A model generated the notes under the pieces. That model made no database searches. It was not told the origin of the DNA and saw only the letters and a list, made by a program, of their open reading frames with translations. Below, one piece after another: positions 28,306 to 38,000 of a stretch of DNA of 64,000 bases (the stretch's first letter is position 1; each line of letters starts with the position of its first letter). This stretch comes from Ramlibacter montanisoli (GTDB lineage Bacteria; Pseudomonadota; Gammaproteobacteria; Burkholderiales; Burkholderiaceae_C): NCBI RefSeq assembly GCF_013087525.1, contig NZ_JABFCS010000001.1, positions 1,984,001 to 2,048,000 on the forward strand, read 5' to 3'. Position numbers and translations under genes: made by a program.

Positions 28306-29082
28306 TCAGCGGCCTTTCCAGGCCGGAGGCCGCTTCGCCACGAAGGCCGTGACGCCCTCGCGGAAGTCCTCGCTGCCGTAGGTGCGGCGGATCAGGTCCT
28401 CGGCTTCGGGCAGGTCGTGGCGCAGCAGGCGGTTGAGCGCCTCCTTGCTCACCTGCTGCGTCACCGGCGCCAGCGAAGCGAGCTTCGCGCACAGCTTCTG
28501 CGCCGCCGCCTCGATGCCTTCGGCCGCGACCACCTCCAGCACGTAGCCGCAGGCCTGCGCCTCCTCGGCGCCCACCATGTCGGCCAGCAGCAGCAGGCGC
28601 TGCACGCGCGGACGGCCGAACATCGCCACCAGCCCCGCGATGTTGGCCATCGACAGGCAGTTGCCCAGCGTGCGCGCGATCGGCACGCCGAACTTGCTAC
28701 CCGGCGTGGCGATCCGGAAGTCGCAGGTGCTGGCGATCGCCAGGCCGCCGCCGATGCACCAGCCCTGCACCACGGCCACGGTGGGCATGGGCAGGCCGGC
28801 CAGCAGCTGCATGGTGGCGTCGATCTGCGTCTCGTACTGCACGCCGCGCTCGCCGTTGAAGTCCTGGAACTGCGCGATGTCGGTGCCGGCGACGAAGGCC
28901 TCGCCGCCGGCGCCCTGGAAGCGCACGACCCGCACCGAACGGTCCTCGCGCAGCCGCTCGCAGTGCGCGCGCAGCTGCTCGTACATCGCCCAGGTCATCG
29001 CGTTGCGCGCTTCCGGGCGGTCGAAGGTGACGGAGGCGATGCCCCCGTCGACCTTCAGGTGGACGGATCCTTCAGATGACAT
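28306..29082 (-). CDS. Enoyl-CoA hydratase/isomerase family protein
   Basis: A 258-aa crotonase-fold protein. It shows TFDRPEARNAMTWAMYEQL near residue 17, the first oxyanion loop FVAGTDIAQFQ, and the second VVQGWCIGGGLAIASTCDFR. The first catalytic Glu position is not obvious, so an isomerase or CoA-hydrolase reaction is as likely as hydration. No other fatty-acid genes lie close; a Bug-type binding protein follows downstream. Confidence 0.85.
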   Translation of the reverse strand: MSSEGSVHLKVDGGIASVTFDRPEARNAMTWAMYEQLRAHCERLREDRSVRVVRFQGAGGEAFVAGTDIAQFQDFNGERGVQYETQIDATMQLLAGLPMPTVAVVQGWCIGGGLAIASTCDFRIATPGSKFGVPIARTLGNCLSMANIAGLVAMFGRPRVQRLLLLADMVGAEEAQACGYVLEVVAAEGIEAAAQKLCAKLASLAPVTQQVSKEALNRLLRHDLPEAEDLIRRTYGSEDFREGVTAFVAKRPPAWKGR

Positions 29083-29103
29083 TGCAATCCAGTGAGGTAG
29101 TTA

Positions 29104-29190
29104 CCCAGTGCCACCGCGGAACCGGCTTTGCCGGGCCGCTGGTGGCGCCCCCTCTCGGGGAGGCGGCCGCAGGCCGCTTCGGGGTGGGTC
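29104..29190. repeat. GC-rich palindromic intercistronic element
   Basis: Two hairpins can be drawn: GCCACC-GCGG with CCGC-T-GGTGGC (29110-29148), and GCGGCC/GGCCGC (about 29163-29177). Such GC-rich boxes are common between operons in Comamonadaceae and may act as terminators or message stabilisers here, between the Bug gene and the hydratase. Confidence 0.45.
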
Positions 29191-29196
29191 AATCCG

Positions 29197-30162
29197 TCAA
29201 GCATCCACCTTGACGTTGGCTTCCTTGATCACGCGGGCCCACTTGGCCAGTTCGACGTGCATGAACTCGCGCATCTTCTCGGTGGAGCCGCCGCCGTCTT
29301 CCGCACCGGAGGCTTCCAGCTTCTCGATCACGTCGGGCATGGCCAGCGCCTTGTTCACGTCCTCGTTCATGCGCTTGGCCAGGGCCGGCGACATCTTGCC
29401 GGGGCCGACCAGGCCGTACCAGGTGGTGGCTTCGAAGCCGGGGAAGCCGGACTCGGCCATCGTCGGCACGTTGGGGTGGCCGCCGGCGCGCTTCAGGCGG
29501 GTCTGCGCGATGGCGACGGCCTTGCCGTTCTTCACGTGCGGCGTGGCGGCCGTCATGGTGTCGAAGCTGTACTGCACTTGGCCGCCGATCAGGTCGGTCA
29601 GCATCGGGCCGGAGCCTTTGTAGGGCACGTGGATCGCCTTCACGCCGGCCTGCAGCATGAACATCTCCAGCGCCAGGTGCTGGGCCGAGCCGGGGCCGGC
29701 GGAGCCGAAGCTCACCTTGCCGGGCTCCGCCTTGCACAGCGCCACCAGGTCCTTCACGGTCTTGGCCGGCTGCATCTGGCCGCAGATCAGCAGGTTGGGC
29801 GTGACGCCCACCATGGCGATCGGCTGGAAGTCCTTCTCGGCGTCGTAATTGAGCTTCTGCAGGTTCGGGACGATGGCATGGCTGTTGATGTGGGCCATGT
29901 GCAGCACGGTGCCGTCGGCAGGCTGCTTGGACACGTAGTCGGCGGCGATGGTGCCGGAGGCGCCCGCCCGGTTCTCCACGATGATCTGCGTCTTCCACAT
30001 CTCGGCCAGCTTCTGGCCGATCACGCGCGACAGGATGTCGGTGCCGCCGCCCGGGGCGAAGCCCACGATGATGCGGACCGGGCCGCTGGGCAGCTGCTGC
30101 GCACGGGCCATCGGCAGCGCGATCGACGCTGCGACGCCGGTGACGAAAGTTCTACGTTGCAT
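29197..30162 (-). CDS. Bug-family tripartite tricarboxylate transporter substrate-binding protein
   Basis: A 321-aa periplasmic receptor. The signal peptide is Tat-like or Sec (MQRRTFVTGVAASIALPMARA; the twin Arg is followed by TF). The domain markers are RIIVGFAPGGGTDILSRVI, VENRAGASGTIAADYV and AIHVPYKGSGPMLTDLIGG. There is no permease beside it, which is typical of the many orphan Bug proteins in this group. It probably binds a small carboxylate and sits directly downstream of the glyoxylate aminotransferase, 39 bases apart, so the two may be co-transcribed. Confidence 0.9.
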   Translation of the reverse strand: MQRRTFVTGVAASIALPMARAQQLPSGPVRIIVGFAPGGGTDILSRVIGQKLAEMWKTQIIVENRAGASGTIAADYVSKQPADGTVLHMAHINSHAIVPNLQKLNYDAEKDFQPIAMVGVTPNLLICGQMQPAKTVKDLVALCKAEPGKVSFGSAGPGSAQHLALEMFMLQAGVKAIHVPYKGSGPMLTDLIGGQVQYSFDTMTAATPHVKNGKAVAIAQTRLKRAGGHPNVPTMAESGFPGFEATTWYGLVGPGKMSPALAKRMNEDVNKALAMPDVIEKLEASGAEDGGGSTEKMREFMHVELAKWARVIKEANVKVDA

Positions 30163-30201
30163 GTTGTCTCTCTCCTGAGGGGTGGATGGGGGTAGCCGCG
30201 G

Positions 30202-31431
30202 TTATGCCGCTTTTTGGAGCGCCAGGGGAGCGGGATGACCCGCAAAGAACTCCATGGCCGCCGCGACGCCCGATCCCGACAGGCGGACGCCCGACAGCTT
30301 CAGGCCCATTTCGCAGCCCGAGAGCGCCGCCATCAGGGTCAGGTCGTTGCAGTCCCCCAGGTGGCCGATGCGGAACATGCGGCCCTTGACCTTGCCCAGG
30401 CCCGTTCCCAGCGACAGGTCGAAGCGTTCGTAGATCAACTTGCGCACGGCGTCGGCGTCCACGCCCTCGGGCATGATCACGCCGGTCAGCACCGGCGACT
30501 GGCTGGCGACCTCGTTGCACTGCACTTCCAGGCCCCAGGCCTTGACGCCCGTGCGCACGCCCTCGGCCCAGCGCCGGTGGCGCGCGAACACGCCCTGCAG
30601 GCCGCCGAAATGCGGGTCCAGCAGCATGTCGCAGGCCTCGGCCAGCCCGTACAGCAGGTTGGTGTTGGGCGTGTAGGGCCAGTAGCCCGTCTTGTTCATC
30701 TCCACGATCTCGTCCCAGGCCCAGAAGGCCTTGGGCAGCTTCGCGGACTTGCTGGCCTCGAGCGCCTTGGGCGACAGCGCGTTGAAGCTGATGCCCGGGG
30801 GCAGCATCAGGCCCTTCTGCGAGCCGGAGACGGTGACGTCCACGCCCCACTCGTCGTGCTTGTACTCGGCGGACGCCAGGCCCGAGATGCTGTCGACCAG
30901 CAGCAGCGCCGGGTGCCTGGCCGCATCGATCGCCTTGCGCACGGCCAGGATGTTGCTGGTGGCGCCGGTGGAGGTCTCGTTGTGCACCACGCACACGGCC
31001 TTGATGCTGTGCTCCTTGTCGGCCTTCAGGCGCTCCTCGATCAGGTGCGCCTGCACGCCCTTGCGCCAGCCTTCCACGCCGGGGAGGCCGAGGAACTCGG
31101 GCTTCAGGCCCAGGCGCGTCGCCATCTTCTGCCACAGGGTGGCGAAGTGGCCGGTCTCGTACATCAGCACGTGGTCGCCGGGGCTCATGGTGTTGGCCAG
31201 TGCCGCTTCCCAGGCGCCGGTGCCCGAGGCCGGATAGATCACCACCGGGTGCTTCGTCTGGAAGATCTGCTGGATGCCCTTGAGCACGCGCAGGCCCAGC
31301 GCGCCGAACTCGGGACCGCGGTGGTCGATGGTCGGCATGCTCATGGCCCGCAGGATGCGGTCCGGGACCGGGGACGGACCCGGGATCTGCAGGAAGTGGC
31401 GGCCGGTGGGGTGGAAGTCGAGCGTGACCAT
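30202..31431 (-). CDS. Serine/alanine-glyoxylate aminotransferase family protein
   Basis: A 409-aa class V PLP enzyme. It has the N-terminal HFLQIPGPSPVPDRILRAM, SGTGAWEAAL near residue 75, and the PLP lysine in SGSQKGLMLPPG near residue 200. The family converts glyoxylate to glycine with serine or alanine as donor. The start ATG 31431 is chosen because it gives the usual MVTLDFHPTG opening. It is divergent from a GntR regulator; one of two identical operators lies 30 bases upstream of its start. It suits removal of glyoxylate made from glycolate. Confidence 0.9.
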   Translation of the reverse strand: MVTLDFHPTGRHFLQIPGPSPVPDRILRAMSMPTIDHRGPEFGALGLRVLKGIQQIFQTKHPVVIYPASGTGAWEAALANTMSPGDHVLMYETGHFATLWQKMATRLGLKPEFLGLPGVEGWRKGVQAHLIEERLKADKEHSIKAVCVVHNETSTGATSNILAVRKAIDAARHPALLLVDSISGLASAEYKHDEWGVDVTVSGSQKGLMLPPGISFNALSPKALEASKSAKLPKAFWAWDEIVEMNKTGYWPYTPNTNLLYGLAEACDMLLDPHFGGLQGVFARHRRWAEGVRTGVKAWGLEVQCNEVASQSPVLTGVIMPEGVDADAVRKLIYERFDLSLGTGLGKVKGRMFRIGHLGDCNDLTLMAALSGCEMGLKLSGVRLSGSGVAAAMEFFAGHPAPLALQKAA

Positions 31432-31460
31432 GTGAGCGGGCTCCGTTGAAGGTCCGCCAT

Positions 31461-31476
31461 TTTTTGCATACAAAAT
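31461..31476. promoter_or_regulatory. Operator 1 for the GntR regulator
   Basis: TTTTTGCATACAAAAT, a near-palindrome (TTTGYATRCAAA core). An identical copy lies at 31525-31540. It is 30 bases upstream of the aminotransferase start on the other strand. Confidence 0.65.
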
Positions 31477-31524
31477 TCTCTTGTCAATACCCGATCACTC
31501 TGGATATGGATTTGCACCTTTGCC

Positions 31525-31540
31525 TTTTTGCATACAAAAT
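31525..31540. promoter_or_regulatory. Operator 2 for the GntR regulator
   Basis: Second exact copy of TTTTTGCATACAAAAT, 64 bases from the first and seven bases before the GntR start. This position would block the regulator's own translation region or promoter, which suggests autorepression. Confidence 0.65.
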
Positions 31541-31547
31541 CGCCTCC

Positions 31548-32231
31548 ATGTCCGCAGAAGTGATCCCCATCCCCCGCGCGGCCCTGCACGAGCAGGTGGC
31601 GCAGCGCCTGCGCCAGATGCTGGTGGAAGGCCGCATCGCGCCCGGCGCCAAGCTCAACGAGCGGGAGCTGTCCGAGCTGCTGAACGTCTCGCGCACGCCC
31701 CTGCGCGAGGCGATCAAGATGCTGGCCGCCGAAGGCCTGGTCGAACTGCTGCCCAACCGCGGCGCGGTGGCCGTGTCGCTGAGCGAGCAGGACATCCTGG
31801 ACACCTTCGAGGTGATGGCCGGGCTGGAAGCGCAGTCGGGCGAGCTGGCCGCCCAGCGCATCACGCCCGAGGAGCTGGCCGAGATCCAGGCCATGCACTT
31901 CGAGATGATGGCGGCGTACACGCGGCGCGACCTGTCCACCTACTACGCGCTGAACTCGCGCATCCACTCGGCGATCAGCGCCGCGGCCAAGAACCCGGTG
32001 CTGGCGCAGGTGTACCAGCAGGTCAACGCGCGCCTGCAGGCGCTGCGTTTCCGCTCCAACCAGGACGGCGAGAAGTGGAAGCGCGCCGTGAAGGAACACG
32101 ACAAGATGATCGAAGCCCTGGCGGCGCACGATGGCGCGGCGATGCGCGACGTGCTGCTCACCCACCTGCGCAACAAGCGCGAGGTGGTCCTGGAACAGAT
32201 GCGTGACGTGCGCCGCAAGGAGGCATCGTGA
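31548..32231 (+). CDS. GntR-family (FCD domain) transcriptional regulator
   Basis: A 227-aa regulator. The N-terminal winged helix is AALHEQVAQRLRQMLVEGRI, followed by ERELSELLNVSRTPLREAIK. The C-terminal FCD ligand domain has a likely metal/carboxylate site from Asp and His residues (LNSRIHSAISAA, EHDKMIEALAAHD). FCD regulators usually sense lactate, glycolate, malonate or similar acids. It overlaps the dehydrogenase start as GTGA, and two identical operators lie in the divergent promoter region, so it should control both the aminotransferase and the dehydrogenase. Confidence 0.9.
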   Translation: MSAEVIPIPRAALHEQVAQRLRQMLVEGRIAPGAKLNERELSELLNVSRTPLREAIKMLAAEGLVELLPNRGAVAVSLSEQDILDTFEVMAGLEAQSGELAAQRITPEELAEIQAMHFEMMAAYTRRDLSTYYALNSRIHSAISAAAKNPVLAQVYQQVNARLQALRFRSNQDGEKWKRAVKEHDKMIEALAAHDGAAMRDVLLTHLRNKREVVLEQMRDVRRKEAS

Positions 32232-35200
32232 ACGCTCCCCTGCCCCTGGAAGTCACGCGCGAAGCCGCCGGTGCGGCCTACGACAGCGTTTCGAAAGCCA
32301 GCAACGAGGTCGCCGGCCGGCTGGCCCAGCGCCTCGCCTCGGAAACGCAGGGCGAAGTCCTGTTCTCCCCGCCGACCGCGGCCGCTATGCCACCGACGCC
32401 TCGATCTACCAGGTGATCCCGGTCGGCGTGTTCGTGCCGAAGTCGGCCGAGGACGCACGCATCGCCCTGGACATCTGCCGCGACCTGAAGGTGCCGGTGG
32501 TGCCGCGCGGCGGCGGCACCAGCCAGTGCGGCCAGACCGTGGGCGCCGGCCTGGTGATCGACTTTTCCAAGCACGTGCGCAACGTGCTGGAAGTCGATGC
32601 GGCGAACCGCACCGTGACGGTCGAGCCCGGCATCGTGCTGGACCACCTGAACGCGCAGCTGAAGAAGACCGGCCTCTGGTATCCCGTGGACGTATCCACC
32701 GCGGCCCAGGCCACGCTGGGCGGCATGGCGGGCAACAACTCCTGCGGGAGCCGCAGCATCGCCTACGGCAACATGGTGCACAACGTGCTGGGCGCGCAGG
32801 CCTGGACCTCCGACGGCCAGCTGCACAGCTTCGGCCGCTTCGAGGAAGCGACCGGCACGGCGCGCCTGCTGGGCGAACGCGTGCGCGAGCTGGCAATGGC
32901 TCTCAAGCCCGAGATCGAGGCGCGCTGGCCCAAGGTGCTGCGGCGCGTGGCGGGTTACAACCTGGACGTCTTCCACAACCAGAACGAGAAGCCGTACACG
33001 AACGACGGCAGCGTCAACCTGGCCCACCTGCTGGTGGGCAGCGAAGGCACGCTGGCCCTCACGCGCAGCCTGAAGCTGCAGCTGTCGGACCTGCCCAGGC
33101 ACAAGGTGCTGGGCATCGTGAACTTCCCCACCTTCTACAAGGCGATGGACTCGGCCCAGCACATCGTCAAGCTGGGCACCGACGGCACGCTCACCGCGGT
33201 CGAACTGGTGGACCGCACGATGATCGAGCTGTCGCTGCAGAACCCCGCGTTCGCAGCCACCGTGCGCACCGCGCTGATCGGCTCGCCCGACGCCGTGCTG
33301 CTGGTGGAATTCGCCGGCGCCGACAAGACGACGCTGCTGCGCAAGCTGAAGGACCTGGAAGCGCTGATGGGCGACCTGGGCCTGCCCGGCTCCGTGGTGC
33401 TGATGCCCGACGAGACGCCGCAGAAGGCGCTGTGGGAAGTGCGCAAGGCGGGCCTCAACATCATGATGAGCCTGAAGGGCGACGGCAAGCCGGTGTCCTT
33501 CATCGAGGACTGCGCGGTGCCGCTGCAGCACCTGGCCGAATACACCGACGCGCTCACGCAGGTGTTCCGCAAGCACGGCACCAAGGGCACCTGGTACGCC
33601 CACGCCTCGGTGGGCACGCTGCACGTGCGGCCGATCCTGGACATGCGGCGCAACGGCGCGCCCGAGATGCGCCACATCGCCGAGGAAGCCTCCGAACTGG
33701 TGCGCAAGTACAAGGGCGCGTATTCGGGCGAGCACGGCGACGGCCTGTGCCGCGGCGAGTGGATCCGCTGGCAGTTCGGCCCGGCGATCGATTCGGCGTT
33801 CGGCGAGATCAAGCGCATGTTCGACCCGATCGGGCTGCTCTCGCCCAAGCGGATCATCGATCCGCCGCGCATGGACGACACGCGGCTGATGCGCTTTCCG
33901 CCCTCGTACAAGGTGATCCCGCTCAAGCCCGCGCTGGACTGGAGCGCCTGGGACGTGCAGAACGATCCCGCCACCGAGCAGACCACCGCGCCGGGCACCG
34001 GCGGCGACCCCGCCAAGGGCTTCGCCAAGGCGGTGGAGATGTGCAACAACAACGGCCACTGCCGCAAGTTCGACGCCGGCACCATGTGCCCCAGCTACCG
34101 CGTCACGCGCGACGAGCAGCACCTCACCCGCGGGCGCGCCAACACGCTGCGCCTGGCCGTGAGCGGCCAGCTGGGCCCCGACGGCCTGGTGAGCGACGCC
34201 GTGCGCGAAGCGCTCGAGCTGTGCGTGAGCTGCAAGGGCTGCAAGCGCGACTGCCCCACCGGCGTGGACATGGCGCGCATGAAGATCGAGTTCCGCCATG
34301 CCGATGGCAGGAAGAACGGCTGGTCGCTCAAGGACAAGCTGGTCGCCAGGCTGCCGGACTATGCGGCCACCGCCAGCCGCTTCGCCGGACTGCTGAACCT
34401 GCGCAACAAGAGCGGCCTGCTGGCCGCGCTGGGCGAACGCGTCCTCGGCTTCTCGGCCAGGCGCTCGCTGCCCGAATGGCAGGGCCGCCACTTCTTCAAC
34501 AGCGGCGTGACCGGCGCCAGCCGCGAGCAAGTGCTGGCCGCCGCGAAACCCGTGGTGCTGTTCGTCGACACCTTCAACGGCTTCTTCGAATCCGCGAATG
34601 CGAAAGCGGCGTTCGACGTGCTGCAGGCAGCCGGCTACACGGTGCACATCGCCAGCAAGCAGACGCCGGACGGCAAGCACCTGTGCTGCGGCCGCACCTA
34701 CCTGTCCAGCGGCATGGTGGACGAGGCGCGTGCCAAGGCAACCGAGCTGCTGGACGCGCTGCATCCGCTGGCGGCCAGGGGCATCGCCATCGTCGGCCTG
34801 GAGCCCTCCTGCCTGCTGTCCATGCGCGACGAGATGACCACCATGGGCTTCGGCGAGCGTTCGCAGGTGCTCGCGAAGCAGTCGCTGCTGCTGGAGGAGT
34901 TCCTGGCCCGCGAGGCGGCTGCCGGGCGGCTGGAGGAGCTGAAGCGCAAGCTCAGGCCGCTGGACAAGCCGGTGCTGGTCCACGGCCACTGCCACCAGAA
35001 GGCTTTCGGCGCGGTGTCGCCGGTGCTGGATGTGCTCAAGCTCATCCCCGGCGTGCAACCGCAGCTGATCGAGTCCAGCTGCTGCGGCATGGCCGGCAGC
35101 TTCGGTTACGAAGCGAAGCACCATGCCGTGTCCATGCAAATGGCCGAGCTGAGCCTGCTGCCGGCCGTGCGCGCGGCTCCCGACGCCATCGTGGTGGCCG

Positions 35201-35292
35201 ACGGCACCAGTTGCCGGCACCAGATCCAGGACGGCGCGCAGCGCGAGGCGCTGCACGCGGCGGTGGTGCTTGAAATGGCCTTGCGGGCCTGA
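32228..35292 (+). CDS. FAD-linked 2-hydroxyacid dehydrogenase with Fe-S domain (GlcD/GlcF fusion, YdiJ-like; frameshift)
   Basis: About 1021 aa. The N-terminal half is a GlcD-type FAD domain (VVPRGGGTSQCGQTVGAGLV, AAQATLGGMAGNNSCGSRSI, SEGTLAL, GEHGDGLCRGEW). The C-terminal half has ferredoxin-type cysteines (NGHCRKFDAGTMCPSY, CVSCKGCKRDCPTGVDM) and two CCG-type blocks (CCGRTYLSSG, SSCCGMAGSFGYE). Length and order match E. coli YdiJ, a D-2-hydroxyacid dehydrogenase. The likely substrate is a D-2-hydroxyacid or glycolate, with electrons passed to quinone. The start is GTG 32228. One C is missing near 32367-32371. Confidence 0.87.
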
Positions 35293-35325
35293 CCCGCAAC
35301 CCATCGGCACAGGCACAATGGCCGG

Positions 35326-35784
35326 GTGACCCCGACGACGCCCTGCACCATCCGCGCCGCCCTGCCCTCCGATGAAGCCGCCTGGCGCCTGCTCTGGCGC
35401 GGCTACTGCGATTTCTACAAGGCCCAGCTGCCCGACGAGGTGACCGGCCGCACCTGGAAGCGCATCCTCGACCCCGATTCGCAGGTGATGTGCATCGTGG
35501 CCGAGGTCGACGGCCAGGTTTACGGCTTCGCCAACTGCGTGGTCCACGAGAACACCTGGGAGACCCAGGCCGTCTGCTACCTCGAGGACCTGTTCGTCAT
35601 GCCGGCGGCCCGCGGCCACGGCCTGGGCACCTCCCTGATCGAGTGGCTGCGCAACGCCATGCGCGCCGAGGGCTGGGCGCGCCTGTACTGGATGACGAAG
35701 GCGGACAACGTGCAGGCGCGGCGCCTGTACGACCGCTTCGCCCAGGCCGACGGCTTCGTGCGCTACGTCATCCCGCAAAGATGA
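35326..35784 (+). CDS. GNAT-family N-acetyltransferase
   Basis: A 152-aa protein. The acetyl-CoA loop is LEDLFVMPAARGHGLGTSLI (about residues 85-104), with the C-terminal YWMTKADNVQARRLYDRF. It starts at GTG 35326, since the ATG at 35318 reads into a stop after two codons. The stop overlaps the start of the histidine kinase gene (ATGA). The substrate is unknown. Confidence 0.85.
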   Translation: MTPTTPCTIRAALPSDEAAWRLLWRGYCDFYKAQLPDEVTGRTWKRILDPDSQVMCIVAEVDGQVYGFANCVVHENTWETQAVCYLEDLFVMPAARGHGLGTSLIEWLRNAMRAEGWARLYWMTKADNVQARRLYDRFAQADGFVRYVIPQR

Positions 35785-38000
35785 AGTTGCCGGGTCCAGC
35801 CCGCACCCTGCGGTTCCGGCTGTTCCTTCTGGCCGCCAGCGGCCTGCTGCCCCTGGCCCTGGTGGCCGGCGTGGTGCTGGCCTACGTGACCGGCGAGCGC
35901 GAACGCGACATGCAGGACACCGCGCTGGCGGTGTCGCGCGCCCTGTCCACTGCCGTGGAAGCGGAACTGAATGCCACCATCGGCGTGCTGCAGAGCGTGG
36001 CGCTGGCCGAGGAACTGCAGTCGGGCGACCTGCCCCGCTTCCACGCCCTGGCCCGCCGCGTCGGCGGCAGCCAGGGCTGGCGCGCCATGGTGCTGTCCGA
36101 CACCGGCGGGCGCGTGGTGCTGAATTCGGCCGTGCCGCTGGAGGCCGTCCGCCCGCAACCGGTGGAACAGGAAAGCATGCGGCGCGCGCTGGCGACCCGC
36201 CAGCCGGTGGTGGGCACGGTGGCCGAAGGGCCGCAGCGACAGGGCCCCGCCTTCGCCGTGCGGGTGCCGGTGATGAAGGGCGACGAGCTGGTGCACATCC
36301 TGTCGGCCGTGGTGCCGGCGGAACGCATCCTGGCCGTCGTGCAGCGGCAGAGGCTGCCGCCCACCTCGGTGATCGCCATCTTCGACCAGAGCGGCACGCG
36401 CGTGGCCCGCTCCATGCTTCACACCAGTCCCCGCCCTTCGCCCTCGCTGCAGGCCTTGCTGGCCAAGGGCTTGCCGGAAGGCGTGGGCCCGACCCACACC
36501 CTGGAGGGCGTGCGCAGCGTCACCGGCTACGTCAGGCTGCCGGAGTCCCAATGGGTCGTGGCCACGGGGATCTCGGTGGAGGAAGCCAACCGCGGCTTCT
36601 ACCAGGTGCTGGCCGCCGTGGCCGCCGGCCTGCTCGCCTCGCTGGGGCTGGCCGCCTTCGTCGCCTGGTATTTCTCGCGCGACGTCACCGCGCCGATCGA
36701 CGCGCTCAAGGCGGCCGCGGGCGCGCTCGGGCGCGGCGAGCCTGTGCACCTGGCGCCGCTGGGCATCGCGGAGTTGCGCGATGTCGCCCAGGCGCTGGAG
36801 CAGGCCTCGGCCGACCGCGACCGCGCCGCACAGGAGCGCGAGACCCTGCTGGCCCGCGCCACCGAGGCCCTGCGCCGCGCGGAGGAGGCGGGCCGCAGCA
36901 AGGACGAATTCCTCGCCATGCTCGGGCACGAACTGCGCAACCCGCTGGCGCCCATGGCCACCGCGCTGCACCTGATGGCGCGCAGGGGCGACCCCGGCAC
37001 CCGCGCCGAGCGCGAAGTGATGGAGCGCCAGGTCGCGCACATGAAGCGGCTGGTGGACGACCTGCTGGACGTCTCGCGCATCACCGGCAAGCGCCTGGAG
37101 ATGCGCATGCAGCCCTTGCGCATCGCCGACCTCGTGCGCCACGCCAGCCAGTCGGTGCAGCCGGTGCTGGGCCTGCGCCGCCTGGCCGTGGAGGTCGACG
37201 AGCACGCGCGCAACCTGTGGGTATCGGGCGACGAGGTGCGACTCGGCCAGGTGCTGAACAACCTGCTGGGCAACGCGATCAAGTTCACCGGGCCCGAAGG
37301 GACCATCACGCTGCGGCTGCGCCGCGCGGCCGACGGCCACGCCGAGATCAGCGTGCTCGACACCGGCTTCGGCATGCCGCCGGAGGTGCTGGAACACGTG
37401 TTCGACCTGTTCTACCAGGCACCGCAGGGCGCCGACCGCTCGCGCGGCGGCCTGGGCCTGGGCCTGGCCATCGTGCGCAGCCTGGTGGAGATGCACGGCG
37501 GCTCGGTGCATGCCGAGAGCGGCGGCGACGGCCGCGGCAGCGTCTTCACCCTGCGGTTGCCGACGATCACGCCGCCGGTGGCGCTCGGCGATCACGGCGA
37601 GGCTGGGGCGGCGGGGACGGGGCAGGGACGCGTGCTGCTGGTGGACGACAACCAGGATGCGGCCGACACGGCCTCCGCGCTGCTGGAGATCTCCGGCTAC
37701 GAGGTGAAGGTGGCGTACGACCCCGGCATCGCGCTCACCATCCTCGACCAGTTCAGGCCGCAGGTGGCCGTGCTGGACATCGGGCTGCCGGGCATGAGCG
37801 GCTACGAACTGGCCACGCGGTTGCGCGGCCATCGAAATGGGGCAAACTGCTACCTCGTGGCGCTCACCGGCTATGGGACTTCGGCGGACGTCGCGAACGC
37901 CCTCGAGGCCGGCTTCGACCAGCACCTGGTGAAGCCGGCACCCCCGACGCCCTGCTGGACGCGATCCGCCGGGGCATGCAGGACAGGACCCGACGCATGA
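35781..38000 (+). CDS. Hybrid sensor histidine kinase/response regulator (frameshift at C-terminus)
   Basis: About 739 aa. There is an N-terminal membrane segment (residues 10-32), a large periplasmic sensing domain, and a second membrane segment near 275-295. Then come HAMP and HisKA with the phospho-His at about 383 (LGHELRNPLAPM), HATPase (N box NNLLGNAIKF, G boxes DTGFGMPP and GGLGLGLAIV), and a receiver domain with Asp at about 666 (AVLDIGLPGMSGYEL). It lacks a DNA-binding output. Near 37936-37945 the true frame changes (continuing TPDALLDAIRRGMQ), and a second change is needed to reach the TGA at 37998 that overlaps the otnK start. Confidence 0.88.
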   Translation: MKLPGPARTLRFRLFLLAASGLLPLALVAGVVLAYVTGERERDMQDTALAVSRALSTAVEAELNATIGVLQSVALAEELQSGDLPRFHALARRVGGSQGWRAMVLSDTGGRVVLNSAVPLEAVRPQPVEQESMRRALATRQPVVGTVAEGPQRQGPAFAVRVPVMKGDELVHILSAVVPAERILAVVQRQRLPPTSVIAIFDQSGTRVARSMLHTSPRPSPSLQALLAKGLPEGVGPTHTLEGVRSVTGYVRLPESQWVVATGISVEEANRGFYQVLAAVAAGLLASLGLAAFVAWYFSRDVTAPIDALKAAAGALGRGEPVHLAPLGIAELRDVAQALEQASADRDRAAQERETLLARATEALRRAEEAGRSKDEFLAMLGHELRNPLAPMATALHLMARRGDPGTRAEREVMERQVAHMKRLVDDLLDVSRITGKRLEMRMQPLRIADLVRHASQSVQPVLGLRRLAVEVDEHARNLWVSGDEVRLGQVLNNLLGNAIKFTGPEGTITLRLRRAADGHAEISVLDTGFGMPPEVLEHVFDLFYQAPQGADRSRGGLGLGLAIVRSLVEMHGGSVHAESGGDGRGSVFTLRLPTITPPVALGDHGEAGAAGTGQGRVLLVDDNQDAADTASALLEISGYEVKVAYDPGIALTILDQFRPQVAVLDIGLPGMSGYELATRLRGHRNGANCYLVALTGYGTSADVANALEAGFDQHLVKPAPPTPCWTRSAGACRTGPDA

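Noticed and set aside
32278..35778. A 1166-codon open frame opposite the flavo-iron-sulfur dehydrogenase
   Set aside because: Antisense shadow; no domain, start signal or sensible composition.
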